The notes under the pieces are model-generated. The model saw only the letters and a list, made by a program, of their open reading frames with translations, had not been told where the DNA came from and did no database searches. DNA of 64,000 bases. It comes from Buttiauxella agrestis ATCC 33320. GTDB taxonomy: Bacteria > Pseudomonadota > Gammaproteobacteria > Enterobacterales > Enterobacteriaceae. Within the stretch, counting starts at the first letter, position 1, and each line of letters opens with the position of its first letter. The stretch spans positions 18,899 to 82,898 of the forward strand of contig NZ_JMPI01000050.1 in assembly GCF_000735355.1 (NCBI RefSeq). Direction: 5' to 3'. Both the position numbers and the translations under genes were made by a program. This document shows, one piece after another, positions 8,799 through 18,469 of this stretch.

Positions 8799-9830
8799 CT
8801 ATTTCCTCTGTTTAAACGCTCTCAATAGCTTCTCGGGCATGAAATACAGGTCACCCCGCGCCCTAGTGCAGGCAACGTACATCTTGTTGCGAGTTTGCGG
8901 GTTTGCCTGGTGTAGCCTTTCTGCCAAATAGTCTTTCCAGATACCCGGGCCCATCACAACGCAAACATCGTTAAAGTGATCCATGCCCTTACTCGCCCCC
9001 CAATTTTCTGAGTAGCATCCGTAATGGTAGTGTTCGCTCAAAAACAGCTTCACGATGGTTGGATCAGCATGCAACATGTTCGCTTGGGCTCGATCATCAA
9101 CCGTAATGATCTGGCTGACCCTTTCCTCATGAGCCCCCATCGGAATTTGTAACTTTGCACTAATGAAATCGCAGACCATTTTTGTGCATCGCCAGCTACG
9201 GCTCAGGGTTTCCTTGTCTACCGTGATGCCGGCATCACGAAAGCGTTTCTCATAACGGACGACATCGTCGTGAAGGTTTTTGTTTATCGCGCCATCTCTA
9301 CTGGTATCAAAGGTATGTTGGTAGAAGTCACCGACGAACCTTATGCCAATATTCGCTTGTGAAACCTCCAGTAGCAGGTTGAAGTCGTGGCCCGCAAAAT
9401 CCTGCACCTCGTCAACGTAGAGGTAGTCGTAAAAGCGCTCTAGGCGGGCACGCACATCTGGTATAGCCCCCATGACCTGTAGCAGTTTGGCGAGGCGGCA
9501 GTGATAGAGCCTACCGCCGCCATCGCGATACCGATTGAGATCGTCCAAGCGGAACTGTCTATTGGGCGGACGCCTGAAATTTATGCCTCTGGTCCCTAGC
9601 TTCAATTGCATCAAGGGCCTATAACAGAACCCATGCAGAAACGAGAAGTACGTCGTGAGGGTGATGCTGGGTGGGATCATCCCAAATTTCTGGATGATCC
9701 TGTTGCGCAGGTGCAGGTGATTGTTCTCCGTGTAAGTGATGATCAATGCTCGCTGATCAAGGCTGAGCCCCTCAATGATCAGGCTGGTTTTTCCAGACCC
9801 TGCGACGGAAAAAATTACGCTCTTATCCAC
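8799..9830 (-). CDS. Compact UvrD/Rep-type helicase, GajB-like
   Basis: 343 residues with superfamily 1 helicase motifs: Walker A FSVAGSGKTSLI at 7-18, motif II YVDEVQD at 138-144, motif III VGDFYQHTF near 166-174, motif IV-like LSRSWRC, and motif VI YVACTRA near 320. OLD nucleases of class 2 are encoded beside such a helicase, which is the Gabija (GajA-GajB) defence layout. Known GajB proteins are longer (about 490 residues), so this one lacks accessory subdomains. The start lies inside the end of the upstream nuclease gene (16-nt overlap), implying translational coupling. Confidence 0.75.
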   Translation of the reverse strand: MDKSVIFSVAGSGKTSLIIEGLSLDQRALIITYTENNHLHLRNRIIQKFGMIPPSITLTTYFSFLHGFCYRPLMQLKLGTRGINFRRPPNRQFRLDDLNRYRDGGGRLYHCRLAKLLQVMGAIPDVRARLERFYDYLYVDEVQDFAGHDFNLLLEVSQANIGIRFVGDFYQHTFDTSRDGAINKNLHDDVVRYEKRFRDAGITVDKETLSRSWRCTKMVCDFISAKLQIPMGAHEERVSQIITVDDRAQANMLHADPTIVKLFLSEHYHYGCYSENWGASKGMDHFNDVCVVMGPGIWKDYLAERLHQANPQTRNKMYVACTRARGDLYFMPEKLLRAFKQRK

Positions 9831-11383
9831 TCGATCGCATCCTGTATGTATTTCGGGGCGATCAGCTCAGCGGCCTTCTTGGTCAACAGCTCGAAAGCGA
9901 CATCCGCTTTATTTTTCAACATGTACTCTTGAACGGTCAGTTTTTTTCGACCTGCAGCAAAAAGATCATCGCAGGTTTGCTGGTTGTCGCTGTAGAGACC
10001 AATTTCAAAAGTGCTTCGATCAGGATTTGTATCGGCAAAAATCTTGGCCGACGCGTACAGGTAGCCTTCGTAGTTCGCTACACAGTTCTGTTGGTAATCG
10101 CCGTCGTTATCCCGAATTGCGGCGATCCTGATACTCAGGAGCTTTCCGAGTTCCAAGTAGCGTTTGAAGCTCGTTCCACCGATCGAGATGATGTGCACGG
10201 CATCAGCCTGAGGAGGATGGCCTGCCAGTTGCTTGTAGAAATGCTCCATAAGGATAAATTCTGCATCTCCCTCGACCAATATGACTCGCTTGGAGAGAGC
10301 AAGCTCAAGGACGTTGTTATCGGGCGCTTTCATGAAGAAGTTTGCAGTGGGCTCCGACAGGTCTTTCAAGCGTCCCGCACGGCCTGATCCAAGCAGTAAC
10401 GCGTGGCGTAGATCGAGCCGAGCACAGATATGGCTACTGTGCGTCGTAATGAACAACTGAGTGCCCGTCGTATCCGCCAGTCTTTCAACTAAGCGTTTCA
10501 TATTCGTGTGGCTCAGATGGTTTTCGGGCTCCTCTAGCAGAAGCACATTCAGGCTCCCTTTTTCCTCGTATTTCTGCAGGGCGAAATTGGTCTTGATGAA
10601 GCACTGCTCACCTTTGCCACGATTCTCAATAGGGATACCGTCTTTGGTGATCACCAAGTCGGTTTCAAGATTGGCGCGAGAGCTTGTTCGCAAGGCAAAC
10701 TGATAATCACCAAGCGCATTGTTCAAGTCCCTCAGACTCTCTCGACCAAAAGCTTCTTTGCCTTGCCGATAGCGATTTTCGAGGCGGTAGCGATCCGGCA
10801 CATTGGCATGGAATCCGAACACCGCTCGAGTGTATTCACGAGCAGCGTATTCGCTGTCGATACGAGAACTGTCAATCATCAGGTGTTTGACCGGACGCCG
10901 GTAGCTGACGTGAGGTGCCCCGGAGAACGTTGAGAACTTGACGCTGTAATACTCGAAAGGAAAGCTGTCTTTGTTTGCTTTGAGAAGATCGACAATTGTC
11001 TGGCCGAACTCTTCAATCAAGGGGACAATCGCCATGCGCAGGCCATCTGTCTGTGTTCCTAGAACGTTTTGGGTACCGTAAAAACCTTGGTCATCGCCCT
11101 CTTCCAGGAAAACATCCACGATAACTTCGGGAAGCAAATCCAGTCTCGCTGGCCCTGCCAAGAAATTCTGCACCGCACTCTGATTTAGCAGGGCTTCATA
11201 GCCTATGTTTTCAACTCGGCTGCGACTTGCGCTAAGTGTCAGATCTAATGCCAATAGCACGCTGCTCTTACCCGTTTCGTTGTCACCAATCAATACGTTC
11301 TTGCCTGCGTCGAACTCAAGGGTCAGGTCGGCGATGCTTTTGAAATTCTTGATCACGATTTTTTTTATTACCGGCATATTCAC
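9815..11383 (-). CDS. OLD-family ATPase/TOPRIM nuclease, GajA-like
   Basis: 522 residues. ABC-type ATPase half: Walker A IGDNETGKSS at 32-41, a signature-like NRGKGEQ at 254-260, Walker B LLLEEPE at 281-287 and the H-loop TTHSSH at 313-318. C-terminal TOPRIM half: VILVEGDAE with Glu at 371, SIGGTSF near 400-406, and RDNDGD near 424-429. This is the class 2 OLD architecture that in GajA cleaves DNA when nucleotide pools fall during phage attack. A strong AAGGAG lies just before the ATG at 11383. It forms a two-gene unit with the UvrD-like gene downstream. Confidence 0.82.
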   Translation of the reverse strand: MNMPVIKKIVIKNFKSIADLTLEFDAGKNVLIGDNETGKSSVLLALDLTLSASRSRVENIGYEALLNQSAVQNFLAGPARLDLLPEVIVDVFLEEGDDQGFYGTQNVLGTQTDGLRMAIVPLIEEFGQTIVDLLKANKDSFPFEYYSVKFSTFSGAPHVSYRRPVKHLMIDSSRIDSEYAAREYTRAVFGFHANVPDRYRLENRYRQGKEAFGRESLRDLNNALGDYQFALRTSSRANLETDLVITKDGIPIENRGKGEQCFIKTNFALQKYEEKGSLNVLLLEEPENHLSHTNMKRLVERLADTTGTQLFITTHSSHICARLDLRHALLLGSGRAGRLKDLSEPTANFFMKAPDNNVLELALSKRVILVEGDAEFILMEHFYKQLAGHPPQADAVHIISIGGTSFKRYLELGKLLSIRIAAIRDNDGDYQQNCVANYEGYLYASAKIFADTNPDRSTFEIGLYSDNQQTCDDLFAAGRKKLTVQEYMLKNKADVAFELLTKKAAELIAPKYIQDAIEWIRA

Positions 11384-11675
11384 TCCTTAGCCTACACGGT
11401 GTCAGATAAAGCACGTACTTTGTCCGATATTGACTGTCCTTTTCAACCGGCTTCAAAACTGGACAGCCCCTATGCCAATACCCTCTAACACATCACGCAG
11501 ACACCTCATCCAAGCAATGAAACGAGTAACTCCTCCAACTCTCAGCCGCTCGTCGATCATTTCGGCCGTAGCTTAAACGTTAATGAAAAAACTATTCGGC
11601 CCAGGTCATCCTGAGCATTGTCATGCCTTTCTTTTTCCGGCAACACCTGGCCTACAAGTCAACATTTTCGCTGCC

Positions 11676-12854
11676 CTATGCCTTCACCAGCTTCGCAGAC
11701 ATGGGGTCATAGACATACCCAATGATGCTACCATCCTTGATACGTGCAACAGCCTCATCGATGACGAATAACGGAACGAGAAACCATTCTTCGGGCTGCA
11801 CAGGATGGCCGAAACGGTCATAAATGGTGATGTTAAGCCGAGCGGGTGCGAACAACCTGTGAAACAGGTTTTCCATCCGGGTGCGGCTGATGCCTGCGAG
11901 CTTGTATGAAGCTACCACCTCGACCTTCGCCAATAGATAGGTGGAATCGTGTTCAGCATTGGCAATACGAGTCTCTACCTTGCCGCCAGTCACACCAATC
12001 TTGTGAATGACATCACGATGTTCAGCCACATAAGGGTTATCAGATAGCGAACGCAATACATAAATGGTGCCACTTTCTAGATCGCTCTCTTCTAGAGCAT
12101 CGCTGAATAAAGGTCCCATGTCTGGATCGGTAATTCGCCGTGCTGTTTCGTCTTTATACAAAGCACGAACCAATGACAGCCGAAGTAGGTTGCTTTCCGT
12201 ACCATTCGAGTAAATAACACGCAGCCGAGCATCTTTCTTCCCCTGTGGTGAATCGAACTCTTCACCTTCATCAGCCACATAAGCCGTTTGACCATCCAGG
12301 ATGAACCAATGGCCCACTTCAATCGTTGCATACTGCCCAAAAGGTCGAGTCACTCTTAAGCCTGAACTTAGATCACTGCGCACCTGCTCAAATAGCGGTT
12401 TAAACACATCAAAATCTTCGCACGGTTTGCGATCCGCGATACCTTGTACAGTACGCTTTTCGGCGCTAGCACGAACATGACGCAAGACTGTGATATCGTC
12501 CTCGCTGGTAACATCAGCCAGTTCGGCAGCCAAATTATCGATATCGATAATTTCTTCCGCTGACTCCGCTACCTCCCCCCCTACGGCTAATAAGCCCTGA
12601 TGATCCAGCAGTTCAAGTAAGGCACGGCAGCCTGGGAGGCTGCGTAGACGGTCGAGCCGCACTGCATAGAGGCGCTCGAAGATCTCACGATTTTCACCGT
12701 GTTGCGGCGCACGTCCATGTTGGTCAGTGAAGCGCTGAATTTCCTCAAAACCTGCTATGATGCGTTCCTCACTGGCAGGACGTCCTTTTTTCTTCTCAGG
12801 TGGTGCAAACTCGGCAAGTTCATCAGCCAAAGCGTCTAAATCATTTTTACTCAT
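11676..12854 (-). CDS. GIY-YIG (T5orf172-type) nuclease-domain protein
   Basis: 392 residues from ATG 12854, which has GGAGGGG directly upstream and overlaps the helicase stop by 8 nt; the longer reading from 12920 lies wholly in helicase coding sequence. Residues 1-250 are charged and largely unrecognised. The last ~130 residues contain GTIYVLRSL, VIHKIGVTGG, VETRIANAEHDSTYLL, a central MENLFHRLF and EEWFLVP, the T5orf172/GIY-YIG pattern. It is the third gene of the methylase-helicase operon and the likely nuclease of that system. Catalytic competence is inferred from motif layout only. Confidence 0.75.
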   Translation of the reverse strand: MSKNDLDALADELAEFAPPEKKKGRPASEERIIAGFEEIQRFTDQHGRAPQHGENREIFERLYAVRLDRLRSLPGCRALLELLDHQGLLAVGGEVAESAEEIIDIDNLAAELADVTSEDDITVLRHVRASAEKRTVQGIADRKPCEDFDVFKPLFEQVRSDLSSGLRVTRPFGQYATIEVGHWFILDGQTAYVADEGEEFDSPQGKKDARLRVIYSNGTESNLLRLSLVRALYKDETARRITDPDMGPLFSDALEESDLESGTIYVLRSLSDNPYVAEHRDVIHKIGVTGGKVETRIANAEHDSTYLLAKVEVVASYKLAGISRTRMENLFHRLFAPARLNITIYDRFGHPVQPEEWFLVPLFVIDEAVARIKDGSIIGYVYDPMSAKLVKA

Positions 12855-14892
12855 AACGCCCCTCCGCCCTAAAACGCATAAACGCGGCTGCACCTTCAGC
12901 GAGGTGTTTTTCCCAAGCATCGGGCGAAGTTAACGATGGGAGGCGCCCACGTTCACGTTTGAATTCAGCGGCACGCTTGGCGATCACTTTGGCATCTTCA
13001 GGCGTGATCGAGGTACGCTTGGCCGAGATGGCGGCCGCGACCTGCTTCAAGCTATCTTCGCTCATCGTCTTAGCAAGGATAGCGTAAGCCTCACCAAAGG
13101 GGTTGATGCGGTCGATAAGGTCTATGTCTAAATCGCGCACGTCCATCGCAAAGCGACGCACTCCGTCAATAAGAGCAGTATTGAGCGTCCCATCGTTCTC
13201 GCCAGTGGCAAGACGCTTGGCCTGCTGCGTGAGGTTAAGGGCGGCGATAGCATGCTGACGTACAGCCTCCTGATCTTCAGCATCAAGTTCAGGATACTTT
13301 TCTTTGATGATCTTACCCATACGAACCTGTGTTAACTCTTCAGGGAGCAGCTCTTCATCGAACAGACCTCGTTCGATGGCGGGCTTATCCTGCACAAAGG
13401 CCGCGATCACTTCGTTTAAATCTTCCTGGCAGATGCGTGCCGCTTCTTTGCTCTTGGGCTCGGCAAGTCCCTTAATCTCGATTTGATACGTTCCTGTCTG
13501 TTCATTAACACCAAAATTGCAGCTATCCGGGTCATACCCTCCATCACCATAATCAAAACCTGGAGTCGGACCGCTTTCTGGATTCTTGGGCTTGAACTCG
13601 AAGCGCGGAGCCAGTACCTGCTCCATCAACAAGCTCGCCGCGATAGCTTTCAAGGTATCGTTGACTGCCTCAGTGACTGCGCCCTCTACAGCGTCCGGCT
13701 CGGCGATCAAGTTAGTAAATCTCGCGCGAGTTTTACCCGGCGCGTCGCGAGTGGCGCGGCCGATAATCTGCACGATCTCAGTTAGGCTGGCACGGTAGCC
13801 AACGGTCAGCGCATGTTCGCACCAGATCCAGTCGAAACCTTCCTTCGCCATACCAAGTGCAATAATGATGTCCACATAATCACGGTCTGTCTTCATTTCT
13901 ACAGCACGAAGGCTTTCCTGAATCTTGCCTTGGCTAGTTGGGTCCACCAAATCAGCGATACGCAACATTCGGCCATCGCGGCATTTGACTAGCTGGAAAC
14001 CTGTCGCCGGATCCGCACCTTGCCAATCACCAAGCTCGCCAAGAATATGCTCCACTTCCTTAATTTTATCCTTCGTGCTCTCTCGCGAATTGACGTTGGG
14101 TATATGGATAATGGTCTTCTTGTCAGGATCGAGGACATTAAGGATGTCATCGACGTAGGAGCCACTGTAGAAGAAGTAGCCGATGTCGAGTTGCTTGAGG
14201 TATTCGTAACCGTTGAGCTGTTCGTAGTAGGTGTAGGTGACAGTATCGAACCTGGACTCATCCTGAGGAGCCAAAACGGCTTCCGCATCACCCCGGAAGT
14301 AGGAGCCGGTCATGGCAACGATGTGTGTCTTGTCACGAGCGATGAACTGCCCCAGATGCTGACCAAGCTTGTTATCCGGGTTAGCTGACACATGGTGGAA
14401 TTCATCGACCGCGATCAGGCGATCGTCAAACGCTTCTACGCCGTAGGCATCGACCGCGAAGCGAAAGGTTGCGTGTGTGCAAACAAGCACCTTGTCGCTA
14501 CTTTCAAGAAAAGAGCCGAAAGATCTTACCTTGCCACCGTTGTCGTTACCGGGCGCGTTGCACAGGTTCCACTTAGGTTCGACATGCCAATCAGCCCAAA
14601 ATCCAAACTGCGATAGTAGTTCATCGTTGAAGCTTGCACCGATGGATTTCTCTGGAACAACAATGATGGCCTGTTTGATTCCCTGATTTTCGAGTTTGTC
14701 GAGTGCAATGAACATCAGAGCACGACTCTTACCGGAGGCGGGTGGCGACTTGATGAGAAGATATTGTTCTCCGCGCTTCTCGTAGGCCATTTCTTGCATA
14801 GGCCGCATTCCAAGGGCATTGGCCTTGGTCGAAATTCCGTTGCGTGAGTAGGTAACGGAAACGGACGGTACTGATTTAATCTTATTGCTCAT
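12847..14892 (-). CDS. Superfamily 2 DEAD/DEAH-like helicase of a restriction-type operon
   Basis: 681 residues. Motifs: Walker A SPPASGKSRA near 48-57, motif II AVDEFHH near 165, motif III AMTGSYFRG, motif VI QIIGRATRD near 385. The remainder is helical and not assigned. It is related to the translocase subunits of restriction-modification and phage-defence systems. The start overlaps the methylase stop (ATGA) and the stop overlaps the GIY-YIG start, so the three genes are very likely made as one complex. Confidence 0.83.
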   Translation of the reverse strand: MSNKIKSVPSVSVTYSRNGISTKANALGMRPMQEMAYEKRGEQYLLIKSPPASGKSRALMFIALDKLENQGIKQAIIVVPEKSIGASFNDELLSQFGFWADWHVEPKWNLCNAPGNDNGGKVRSFGSFLESSDKVLVCTHATFRFAVDAYGVEAFDDRLIAVDEFHHVSANPDNKLGQHLGQFIARDKTHIVAMTGSYFRGDAEAVLAPQDESRFDTVTYTYYEQLNGYEYLKQLDIGYFFYSGSYVDDILNVLDPDKKTIIHIPNVNSRESTKDKIKEVEHILGELGDWQGADPATGFQLVKCRDGRMLRIADLVDPTSQGKIQESLRAVEMKTDRDYVDIIIALGMAKEGFDWIWCEHALTVGYRASLTEIVQIIGRATRDAPGKTRARFTNLIAEPDAVEGAVTEAVNDTLKAIAASLLMEQVLAPRFEFKPKNPESGPTPGFDYGDGGYDPDSCNFGVNEQTGTYQIEIKGLAEPKSKEAARICQEDLNEVIAAFVQDKPAIERGLFDEELLPEELTQVRMGKIIKEKYPELDAEDQEAVRQHAIAALNLTQQAKRLATGENDGTLNTALIDGVRRFAMDVRDLDIDLIDRINPFGEAYAILAKTMSEDSLKQVAAAISAKRTSITPEDAKVIAKRAAEFKRERGRLPSLTSPDAWEKHLAEGAAAFMRFRAEGRYE

Positions 14893-17672
14893 GCATTGGT
14901 TCCCACTTTACGCTTCTTGCTTTTAGCCGGTGCGGTTGAAGCGGCTATCTTAGTATAGAGCTCGAACAACTTCTCAAGCCGCTCTGTGTCATTCTTAAAG
15001 CGGCGGCCAATGTAAATGCGCTCAAGCACTTCGTCATTACGCTCGTGCGCCCCCCGTAGATCGGCAGGCATGTTCGCGGGATCGTATAGTTGTGCGATGG
15101 TTGCAGGAAAATGATGCTCACGCGCCAGAAGTATGTCCTCTGCGCAGCGCGTGAGGTCAGCCTTATTTTTCTCGGTGAGAGTGGGTACTGGGAACGTATT
15201 CCAACCCAAAGTATTGGAGTACCGAAAATCTGTTTTCAGCTTGCCGCAGACGGTGGCAATCCAGACCAAATGCAAACGAGATGCAATGAGCGCAAGGTTC
15301 CAAAGCGGGGCGTCGTAGAGAGCAAAGGCGAGGTTGCTAACTACCGAATGATTATCAATCAGTCCAACAGGAAGATACTCGCGCCCTTCCGATGAAACAC
15401 CCGGCAGAATTAGCGTGTGCTTGCCACCATGATACATCTCGCGAAACTGATGAGCCCGTGATGCCAACTCATTCGTACCAGCATCTTTACTTTTGAGCCG
15501 CATTTCCCGAACGCCATCAATGCGAACCCGAATAGACGCAATCTCCAAAGCTTGCGGCAATTTTACATCAGGAATCCAGAGGCACTTACGTACAACTCCT
15601 CGAATAAACTCGGCAGAGCCATAGATACGCCGAAGAAATGTTTCTTCATCCTGCTTGCTCAAACCGAGCGAAGCTGCGTCATCCGCCGATAACAAAAGAT
15701 TTCCTCCATCGACAGGCATGTTGCCGAAAGACATATCGGGCAGACCTGATATGCTCTTGCGCTGGCCTTCGACTACAACATCCTCACCAACACTCAGATA
15801 GGGTGTGATGTTTGTCGCCTCGCGCACCGTAGTTTGGCCATTGCGGTCCAAGTCGTAAAGTAGCCTCGTCTTACTCACCTCCGTAGAAAGACCAACGATA
15901 GCGACTGTTACACCCGCGTTGTGTGCAGCAAGGTTCGTCCATTTGAAGCTGGAGTGCGCGAAGCGAATGTGGGAACCACATTTGAAAATTGCTGGCCACA
16001 GGATAGGAACAATTCGGCCTTGGCAGATAGAGTTAGTGCTAACAAAAGCCGAATCCGTCGGTGTGACTTGCGCGTAGGCAGCGGCTTTCATGAACCAACC
16101 ACCAACATAATCGATTTGCTTGGACGAAATACCATAAGGTTCAAATACCGAAGCCAAATCCTCCTTCTGCTCTTTAGTCTGCGTTTGGCTACCTTTGTAA
16201 GGCGGGTTGCCACAGATGTATGTCTCCCCACCTTCGTTCTGAAAGTCAATCTCTGCTTGACCGAGAGGCGTCTCAAAGAGCTTATCTGCCTGCAACTTCA
16301 CGCCAATTCCGGACGGAGGGCAAACGCTCAACCAATCAATCCGCAGTGCATTGCCACATGTAATCCAATTATCATTACGCAAAGGAAGAAACTCGGCCAG
16401 CGCAAGTTTTAGTCCTCGGTACACCACATCGCACTGATACTCAGCGATAACTAGCGCGAGACGGGCAATCTCCGCTGGAAAGTCTCGTATTTCGATCCCG
16501 CGAAAGTTGGTAAGAGGGATGTCAGAGGCATTATCCACCTCGCCACGTCGTCGATTAATCTCGGCCTCGATGGCGCGCATTTCCTTGTACGCAATGACTA
16601 AGAAGTTCCCAGATCCGCATGCTGGGTCAAATACGCGGATTCGCGCCATGCGCTTGCGCAGATTGAGCAGCATGCGCGGATTTTCACCGGCTTCATCCAG
16701 TTTCGCCCGCAGTTCGTCGAGGAATAGTGGGTTAAGCACCTTGAGTATATTGGGGACACTAGTGTAATGCATGCCCAACTCACCACGCTCTTCGTCTTCG
16801 GTAATGGCCTGAATCATCGAGCCGAATATGTCCGGGTTGATTTTGGTCCAATCCAAATTGCCAACGTGTAGCAGGTAGGAGCGCGCGATGCGGCTAAAAC
16901 GCGGCACCTCGACACTCCCCGAGAACAAAGCACCATTAACGTAAGGAAACTCGGTAGCCCAGCGTGGAATACCAACTGCAGTTCGCTCATCTCGAGGGGT
17001 GTTCATAGCACGAAACAGTGTGGCGATGACCTCATGCATATTAGAAGCATCGCGCTCACTCATTTGTGCAATGGTGTCAGTAAAGCGTCCCTTGCCTATA
17101 AATATCTCAGTGTCTTCGGCGAAAAAACAGAATATTAGACGCGCCATGAACTTATTCATGTCATGACGACGCTCCGCAGTACCCCATTCAGGGTTGTCTT
17201 TCAGCAGTTCAACATAAAGGCGGTTCAGGCGGCTGGTAGCCCGGATGTCAAAGGCGTCTTCGCTGATCTGCCGAACAGTGCTGATACCTGCCAGTGGCAA
17301 AAAGAAACCGAAGTGATCGGGAAAGTCTTTAAAGGCACAAGCGACAGTCTGGCCGCTGATGAGGTCTTCAGCTTCGAAGTCTTTTCCATCTGTGGCGAGG
17401 ATGAATTTGGCCTTGGTCTTGCCTGTTGCCGGGCTGGCCTTGAGTGAAGCCAGCATTTGTGTTACTTGCCCTTCTTCACTAGCCAAAATGTGAATGTTAT
17501 TGGTCTGAAGAACGCCGCCCAAATCGGACTTATTCGATGCTCCGGCGCGCAAGCGTTTGATAGTCGTTTCCTTGTTACCAAAGGCTTCAAGGAAAGCATA
17601 AGGAAACTCTATGGGATCAAAGGGTTGCTCTGCAAGATCCGTGATGGCTTGTTCAATTTCTACGGCGTTCAT
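14889..17672 (-). CDS. Class I SAM-dependent DNA methyltransferase (YeeA/MmeI-like)
   Basis: About 927 residues from ATG 17672 (an upstream ATG at 17696 is possible). SAM motif I VFDPACGSGNF lies at about residues 347-357 and the catalytic motif GNPPY at about 488-492, marking an N6-adenine or N4-cytosine amino-methylase. The spacer helical segment with RLIFCFFAEDTEIF, FPYVNGALF, INPDIFGSM and ELGMHYTSVPNI is typical of the YeeA/MmeI family. The N-terminal PD-ExK nuclease of MmeI-type enzymes is not evident, so cleavage would fall to the helicase and GIY-YIG partners. First gene of the operon. Confidence 0.85.
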   Translation of the reverse strand: MNAVEIEQAITDLAEQPFDPIEFPYAFLEAFGNKETTIKRLRAGASNKSDLGGVLQTNNIHILASEEGQVTQMLASLKASPATGKTKAKFILATDGKDFEAEDLISGQTVACAFKDFPDHFGFFLPLAGISTVRQISEDAFDIRATSRLNRLYVELLKDNPEWGTAERRHDMNKFMARLIFCFFAEDTEIFIGKGRFTDTIAQMSERDASNMHEVIATLFRAMNTPRDERTAVGIPRWATEFPYVNGALFSGSVEVPRFSRIARSYLLHVGNLDWTKINPDIFGSMIQAITEDEERGELGMHYTSVPNILKVLNPLFLDELRAKLDEAGENPRMLLNLRKRMARIRVFDPACGSGNFLVIAYKEMRAIEAEINRRRGEVDNASDIPLTNFRGIEIRDFPAEIARLALVIAEYQCDVVYRGLKLALAEFLPLRNDNWITCGNALRIDWLSVCPPSGIGVKLQADKLFETPLGQAEIDFQNEGGETYICGNPPYKGSQTQTKEQKEDLASVFEPYGISSKQIDYVGGWFMKAAAYAQVTPTDSAFVSTNSICQGRIVPILWPAIFKCGSHIRFAHSSFKWTNLAAHNAGVTVAIVGLSTEVSKTRLLYDLDRNGQTTVREATNITPYLSVGEDVVVEGQRKSISGLPDMSFGNMPVDGGNLLLSADDAASLGLSKQDEETFLRRIYGSAEFIRGVVRKCLWIPDVKLPQALEIASIRVRIDGVREMRLKSKDAGTNELASRAHQFREMYHGGKHTLILPGVSSEGREYLPVGLIDNHSVVSNLAFALYDAPLWNLALIASRLHLVWIATVCGKLKTDFRYSNTLGWNTFPVPTLTEKNKADLTRCAEDILLAREHHFPATIAQLYDPANMPADLRGAHERNDEVLERIYIGRRFKNDTERLEKLFELYTKIAASTAPAKSKKRKVGTNA

Positions 17673-17952
17673 TTGCGTACAGCTCTCCATTGGCATGTGA
17701 CCGCCCTGCTGCTACTGGTGTGCAGTGAACTCATGTCAAATCCTAGGTTTTCTTGGAAATTTTTGGCAGCAAGTTTAACAGATGAGAACCCGGCTCTGTA
17801 GCGGATTCAGCCTCCTACTCAGCGTTTCGCAAAGCACTGTTACCTGTTTAGAGCGAGAATTGTAGCTTCGGGAAAACAGCAAGCTCATGTTGAAACTTTC
17901 ATGACACTTGAAGGGCGGCTGTATCATAACATATGAGGTAGTAGCGGATTGA

Positions 17953-18387
17953 TTATGTCTGTCGTTGTTCCTGATAACCTTGCAACGTCTCAAGATTACT
18001 CCAAAAATCCTCATCAGTACCAAATATGGCAGCAAGAACGCGAGCCTCATCATCCGTGACACGACGCAAACCGCAGATAATATCTTCAATATCCTGTTTG
18101 CAAATACCCATAGCTTCCGCCAGTTCATCATGAGACATGTTCAGCGGTTTTAAAAATTCCTCTACCAGCATCTCTCCCACTGTCACAGGCCCGTCAGTAT
18201 CTGCTTTTGTGTAGTATGCAAGAATCTCTGAACGTCCCTGCTCATACGTCAGCTCACCTGAAATAATACGTGTCTTAATGGACTCGTACAGTGGCGTACC
18301 ACTGGGGTCCATTCCTTCAAGTCTAAGGGAAGCCTCTGCTTTGCGGAAGCCCTCGATGCGTAACCGTGAATAGGGAGTCTTGGACAT
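17953..18387 (-). CDS. Fusion of a VbhA-like antitoxin segment and a HigA-like HTH
   Basis: 144 residues. The N-terminal part (about 12-60) reads AEASLRLEGMDPSG...IISGELTYEQGRSEIL, the pattern of VbhA-type antitoxins that inhibit Fic AMP-transferases. The C-terminal part (about 67-135) reads VGEMLVEEFLKPLNMSHDELAEAMG...FGTDEDFWSNL, the pattern of HigA-family XRE antitoxins. Neither a Fic toxin nor a HigB toxin is encoded nearby. It lies just upstream of the methylase operon on the same strand, so it may serve as a control protein for that operon. AAAGGA precedes the ATG. Confidence 0.68.
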   Translation of the reverse strand: MSKTPYSRLRIEGFRKAEASLRLEGMDPSGTPLYESIKTRIISGELTYEQGRSEILAYYTKADTDGPVTVGEMLVEEFLKPLNMSHDELAEAMGICKQDIEDIICGLRRVTDDEARVLAAIFGTDEDFWSNLETLQGYQEQRQT

Positions 18388-18430
18388 GGTTTTTCCTTTG
18401 AATTGCAGGAGTAAAGTTCGCTCAGTGAAA

Positions 18431-18462
18431 GCGTCAGTTCACGCTACCTCGTTAACTGACGC
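18431..18462. other. Long inverted repeat between trbL and the antitoxin-like gene
   Basis: GCGTCAGTT and AACTGACGC, a 9-bp perfect stem with a 14-base loop. It lies 8 bp past the trbL stop and 44 bp before the antitoxin-like start. It could be a terminator without a T-run or an operator for the HTH protein. Confidence 0.45.
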
Positions 18463-18469
18463 GCGCGAT

